A DNA stretch of 64,000 nucleotides from Sphingobacteriales bacterium 44-15 (lineage in GTDB: Bacteria > Bacteroidota > Bacteroidia > Chitinophagales > Chitinophagaceae): contig MKWG01000037.1 in the NCBI GenBank assembly GCA_001899685.1, positions 345,651-409,650 of the forward strand, in the 5' to 3' direction. Under the pieces are notes generated by a model that saw only the letters and a list, made by a program, of their open reading frames with translations, ran no database searches and was not told where the DNA came from. Numbering within the stretch: the stretch's first letter is position 1; every line of letters starts with the position of its first letter. Positions 61,482-64,000 of this stretch are shown in pieces. The translations under genes were made by a program, and so were the position numbers.

Positions 61482-62810
61482 CTATTTATTTTTTCGCTTA
61501 GGCTTTCCCGTTACCGCTTCCGGCGCCCGCATTTTGCCCTGCAGGTAATCCACTACCGACTCCGTAAGATCACCTGCCGCCTTCGGAGTGAACGGCGATA
61601 CCACATCCACTTCATAGCCACCGTGCGGCCATTCCGCCTCAGTAGGCATATAGCCAAACCATCCGTTGGTATACCCGAAATAAAAAGTATATGGAAAGGG
61701 AGAGCGGCTGCGTACTTCGTTGGAGACTTCGCAAAACAATTCTATAGGAGCGCTCCATATAGCAATATCCCTGTTGATCTTAAGCAGTCGCACAGGAAGC
61801 CTTACTAACGTATCGCCCGGCTTTTTGATCACAGTGTACCTGCTCAGATCATCTGTCCAGCCCAACCCCGGCTTGCGTGGCGTTTCCACAATAATTTCAT
61901 CCGGGATCAGTTTTACTTCATCTACCGGGTATTTGATCTTACTGTTCGCTTCCAGTATTTTATCACCCAGCAATACCCTGAACTCACCCATATGCCCGGC
62001 AGCGGCGTTGGGATATACACTGTAGAGGGGGGCAAGGTTGCCCGCAGCGCCATTGAGGTATAGCATGGGCGCCCCAATTTTTTCTTCTACATATTCAGCC
62101 ACTATACCTGGAGCATCCCCGCTTATTTTGAGATTGGCGCCGCTCATTACCGTACCATGCATAGGATAATTGGCGATCAGCGCCAGGGGACTTCCGTCTT
62201 TTTTATCAATGCGTAACAATCCTATCCGCCTGTCTACAGGTCCGTCGGGATTCATGCCCAGGGAAGCTTTACCATCCACATCTATCGCACGACGATTCAT
62301 GTTAGCCTGTGAAAAGCCCCAACCTACACTTAGTGTGGCATCGGCGAGCTTGCTGCGTACCTCTGCTATGCCGTCCACTATTTTTTGCTCGACCATTGCC
62401 GTATAGGCACTATCCACCTTATGTTTGATCCGGTCGCCCATATACACGCCATATAACCCGAACGCTCCAACCTCAGGCGCAGCATGCGTATGCGTTACAC
62501 TCCACCATACATTCAAAGGATTGATCCCATAGCGCTTCTGCAGTATGGCAGCCACCTTATCATATTCTGAAGGGGAATAAAGGCATACATCCGATGAAAT
62601 AATAAAAAACTGCGTCTTCCCGTCATCCAAAGCAAGTATCTTATGATAGATATGATCCCGGACACCTGTAGATTGCCGCTCCTGGTAGCCCAGCAGGTAT
62701 TGGGCGTCGGATGGCGTAATGTCTATTTTTACCATCGCGGCTTTGAGCTGTGCGTGCGCAGCATTTGAAAAGAATATCAATGAGCAGCCTGTCATTATGA
62801 AAAAGAGCAT
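61482..62810 (-). CDS. secreted ceramidase-like protein, shorter paralogue
   Basis: Secreted protein of about 442 residues with signal peptide MLFFIMTGCSLIFFSNAAHA. The domain is collinear with the first 460 residues of the gene at 56306: VKIDITPSDAQYLLGYQERQ, RDHIYHKILALDDGKTQFF, WWSVTHTHAAPEVG, YPMHGTVMSG and YLNGAAGNLAPLYS. It lacks the C-terminal extra domain. The catalytic-serine position is again Ala in GNLAP. The two genes are clearly duplicates, and both flank the haem protein. The frame extends upstream to an ATG at 62885; the start shown is chosen because the signal peptide then begins at the Met. That ATG lies inside a perfect hairpin. Confidence 0.82.
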   Translation of the reverse strand: MLFFIMTGCSLIFFSNAAHAQLKAAMVKIDITPSDAQYLLGYQERQSTGVRDHIYHKILALDDGKTQFFIISSDVCLYSPSEYDKVAAILQKRYGINPLNVWWSVTHTHAAPEVGAFGLYGVYMGDRIKHKVDSAYTAMVEQKIVDGIAEVRSKLADATLSVGWGFSQANMNRRAIDVDGKASLGMNPDGPVDRRIGLLRIDKKDGSPLALIANYPMHGTVMSGANLKISGDAPGIVAEYVEEKIGAPMLYLNGAAGNLAPLYSVYPNAAAGHMGEFRVLLGDKILEANSKIKYPVDEVKLIPDEIIVETPRKPGLGWTDDLSRYTVIKKPGDTLVRLPVRLLKINRDIAIWSAPIELFCEVSNEVRSRSPFPYTFYFGYTNGWFGYMPTEAEWPHGGYEVDVVSPFTPKAAGDLTESVVDYLQGKMRAPEAVTGKPKRKNK

Positions 62811-62825
62811 AAAGTATGCTCTTTT
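62801..62825 (-). promoter_or_regulatory. hairpin covering the candidate start codon of the shorter ceramidase-like gene
   Basis: On the minus strand AAAAGAGCATA, loop CTT, TATGCTCTTTT forms an 11-bp perfect stem. The chosen ATG is in the 3' arm, followed by TTTTTC. If the true start is 62885, the hairpin lies inside the coding region instead. Confidence 0.4.
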
Positions 62826-63011
62826 CCCTTTATTATGTTGATCAAACTTTTTTGCTGCAGAAAAAACAAGGTGAACAGGATTCATAATGCTTTTAATTGT
62901 GTTTGTTTCAGGGACATCAATATTAACCTAAATTCTGCATAATTCCGGAACTACAATCAATCACTTTCTCTCCAGGACAATGGCTGTACCCAAATGAGTC
63001 TTAATCAATAA

Positions 63012-63810
63012 TTATTTCCATACATCAGTTTGTTCCAGATTTTGATTTGCATCAATCTGCGCCTGAGGTATAGGATAGATTTCATACTTAGGCGCATACG
63101 GATTCAGGTCCTTATTCACGATCTGATCGGGTGTCATGGCAGTAATTTCTTCCTGCAGCGTCCCCCAGCGCCTGATATCATATACTGTAGTAAACTCACC
63201 TGCCAGCTTCAGGCGTCTTTCCAGTCTTACCACAGCCCGCATTTCTGTCTGGCCGGATGCAAGGGATAAAGAAGCATGTGCGCGCTGTCTCACACGGTTC
63301 AAATAGGGTAATGCCTCTCCGGGTCTGCCATCTTCCGTAAGCGCTTCGGCAAGACGCAACAATACATCTGAAAATCTCAATTCAATCAAATCGGTACTAT
63401 AGCCCGTAGTTGAAGCGCCGGCAGGACGGGCTACCCGCGCCAGCTCACCATAGGCCAGTCCGGCACGTACGCTACCTTTTCCAAATACAACACTAGTACA
63501 TTGATTGATATAATGCTTTTCAGCAGGGTTAAAGATAATGCTGTCTCCGGTGGGCAGCCTCAAGCGCTCCACGTTCATTGGCAACAATAGCCGGTAATGT
63601 TGTTGCTGTGCTGGTTACATCAAGCCGTTGTATTACCTCGCGTGTATCCACTATGAGGAGAATAGCATTGGGAGAAACAAAGTTCCCGAAATCAATAGTA
63701 TCAAAGCCGATTTTCAGCGGGCTGCTGAGCTCTTCCACTTTTTCCGTTGGGATAAAATGCGGTCATCCCTGCATAGCATCACGAGTAACTGGGGGAGTCT
63801 GACCTGTCCA
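63012..63810 (-). pseudogene. broken susD-family gene (C-terminal part intact)
   Basis: From about 63575 down to 63012 the frame reads a good SusD/RagB C-terminus: STDLIELRFSDVLLRLAEAL, PGEALPYLNRVRQRAHASLS and LKLAGEFTTVYDIRRWGTLQ, ending with the family-typical NQNLEQTDVWK. Upstream the frame is broken: the stretch 63560-63810 is open in a different frame (KVEELSSPLKIGFDTIDFGN), so a frameshift lies near 63530-63590. A TGA stop occurs at 63763-63765. The lipobox and N-terminal TPR part are absent. No SusC is visible up to the window edge. Confidence 0.65.
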
Positions 63811-63930
63811 TTTTTATTGTATGCTCTTAACCTATTGCCTGTTCAGCTATAATATGAATGAAGGTCTTCAAAATCGTTAATATAAAAAGCATTGATCTTT
63901 CTCAGCTTCATGATTCAATTGTTTTAGTGT
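63811..63930. other. gap between the broken susD and the partial membrane-protein gene
   Basis: A 22-codon minus-strand frame (63843-63911, MKLRKINAFYINDFEDLHSY) ends in a stop and matches nothing recognised. It could be the original start of the decayed gene. No regulatory element is clear. Confidence 0.35.
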
Positions 63931-63999
63931 TTAAATCCCCGCCATATTATTACCCGCACCGATCAGCACAACGGAAAGTATTAATGCGAGAATACCCAG
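63931..63999 (-). CDS. C-terminus of a membrane protein, cut by the window edge
   Basis: Reading from the edge gives LGILALILSVVLIGAGNNMA, then GI and a stop. It is one hydrophobic helix followed by the C-terminus. The pattern resembles the end of RhaT-type L-rhamnose/proton symporters, but 22 residues are not enough for a firm call. Confidence 0.35.
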   Translation of the reverse strand: MGILALILSVVLIGAGNNMAGI

Positions 64000-64000
64000 C

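Overview
The window is a chromosomal segment of a Bacteroidota bacterium, most likely of the Chitinophagaceae or a close relative. The evidence is: SusC/SusD pairs with an ECF sigma factor and FecR; an ExbB-ExbD-ExbD-TonB operon; Tat-exported Gfo/Idh/MocA and hydroxypyruvate-isomerase-like proteins; DUF1080 and ceramidase-like secreted proteins; and many promoters of the TAnnTTTG (-7) type with almost no Shine-Dalgarno signal. No plasmid or phage backbone, intact IS element or CRISPR array is visible.

Layout. 1-6.3 kb: aspS, a small membrane protein, an M20 amidohydrolase, a serA-type dehydrogenase, a lipoprotein serine hydrolase and tRNA-Ser(CGA). 6.4-14 kb: a sulfatase, a NarL-type response regulator with a TPR histidine kinase, a divergent repeat lipoprotein, a SET-domain remnant and an alcohol dehydrogenase. 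14-17.2 kb: the tonB operon. 17.4-26 kb: a zinc metalloprotease, a DUF1080 lipoprotein, a decayed D-aminoacylase gene, an MBL-fold hydrolase, ChrA and a beta-helix protein. 26-32 kb: an outer-membrane receptor and a fluoride-resistance operon (CLC-F, DUF190-like, CrcB/Fluc, Usp) under a recognisable fluoride riboswitch. 32-35.3 kb: an acyltransferase, fabD and an LLM-class oxidoreductase. 35.4-42.8 kb: a complete ECF sigma / FecR / SusC / SusD uptake locus. 43-48.7 kb: a winged-helix regulator, two small secreted proteins, a Gfo/Idh/MocA enzyme, a formylglycine-enzyme-like protein without catalytic cysteines, and a sugar isomerase-like protein. 48.8-56 kb: housekeeping genes (pdxA, rsmA, a hydroxyacid dehydrogenase, greA, a HIT protein, ruvC, DUF3108, an ABC permease). 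56.3-64 kb: two ceramidase-like paralogues around a HEAT-repeat/haem protein, then a broken susD and the end of a membrane protein.

How they work together. SusC/SusD, other outer-membrane receptors and secreted hydrolases bring in and process complex organic matter, powered by the ExbBD-TonB complex. Sugar-acting oxidoreductases and isomerases follow. The sigma/anti-sigma pair and the two-component system sense the outside. The fluoride operon is a self-contained stress module.

The most unusual structure is a 121-bp mobile-looking element present twice (26058-26178 and 48719-48839). The two copies have the same outer arms but a 47-bp core in opposite orientations. A related third copy lies at about 52975, and a wider family of GTGAAACG/CACGTTTC-type intergenic repeats runs through the window. 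Also notable are a terminator-like leader before greA, a promoter-region duplication between the histidine kinase and a repeat lipoprotein, and three decayed genes.
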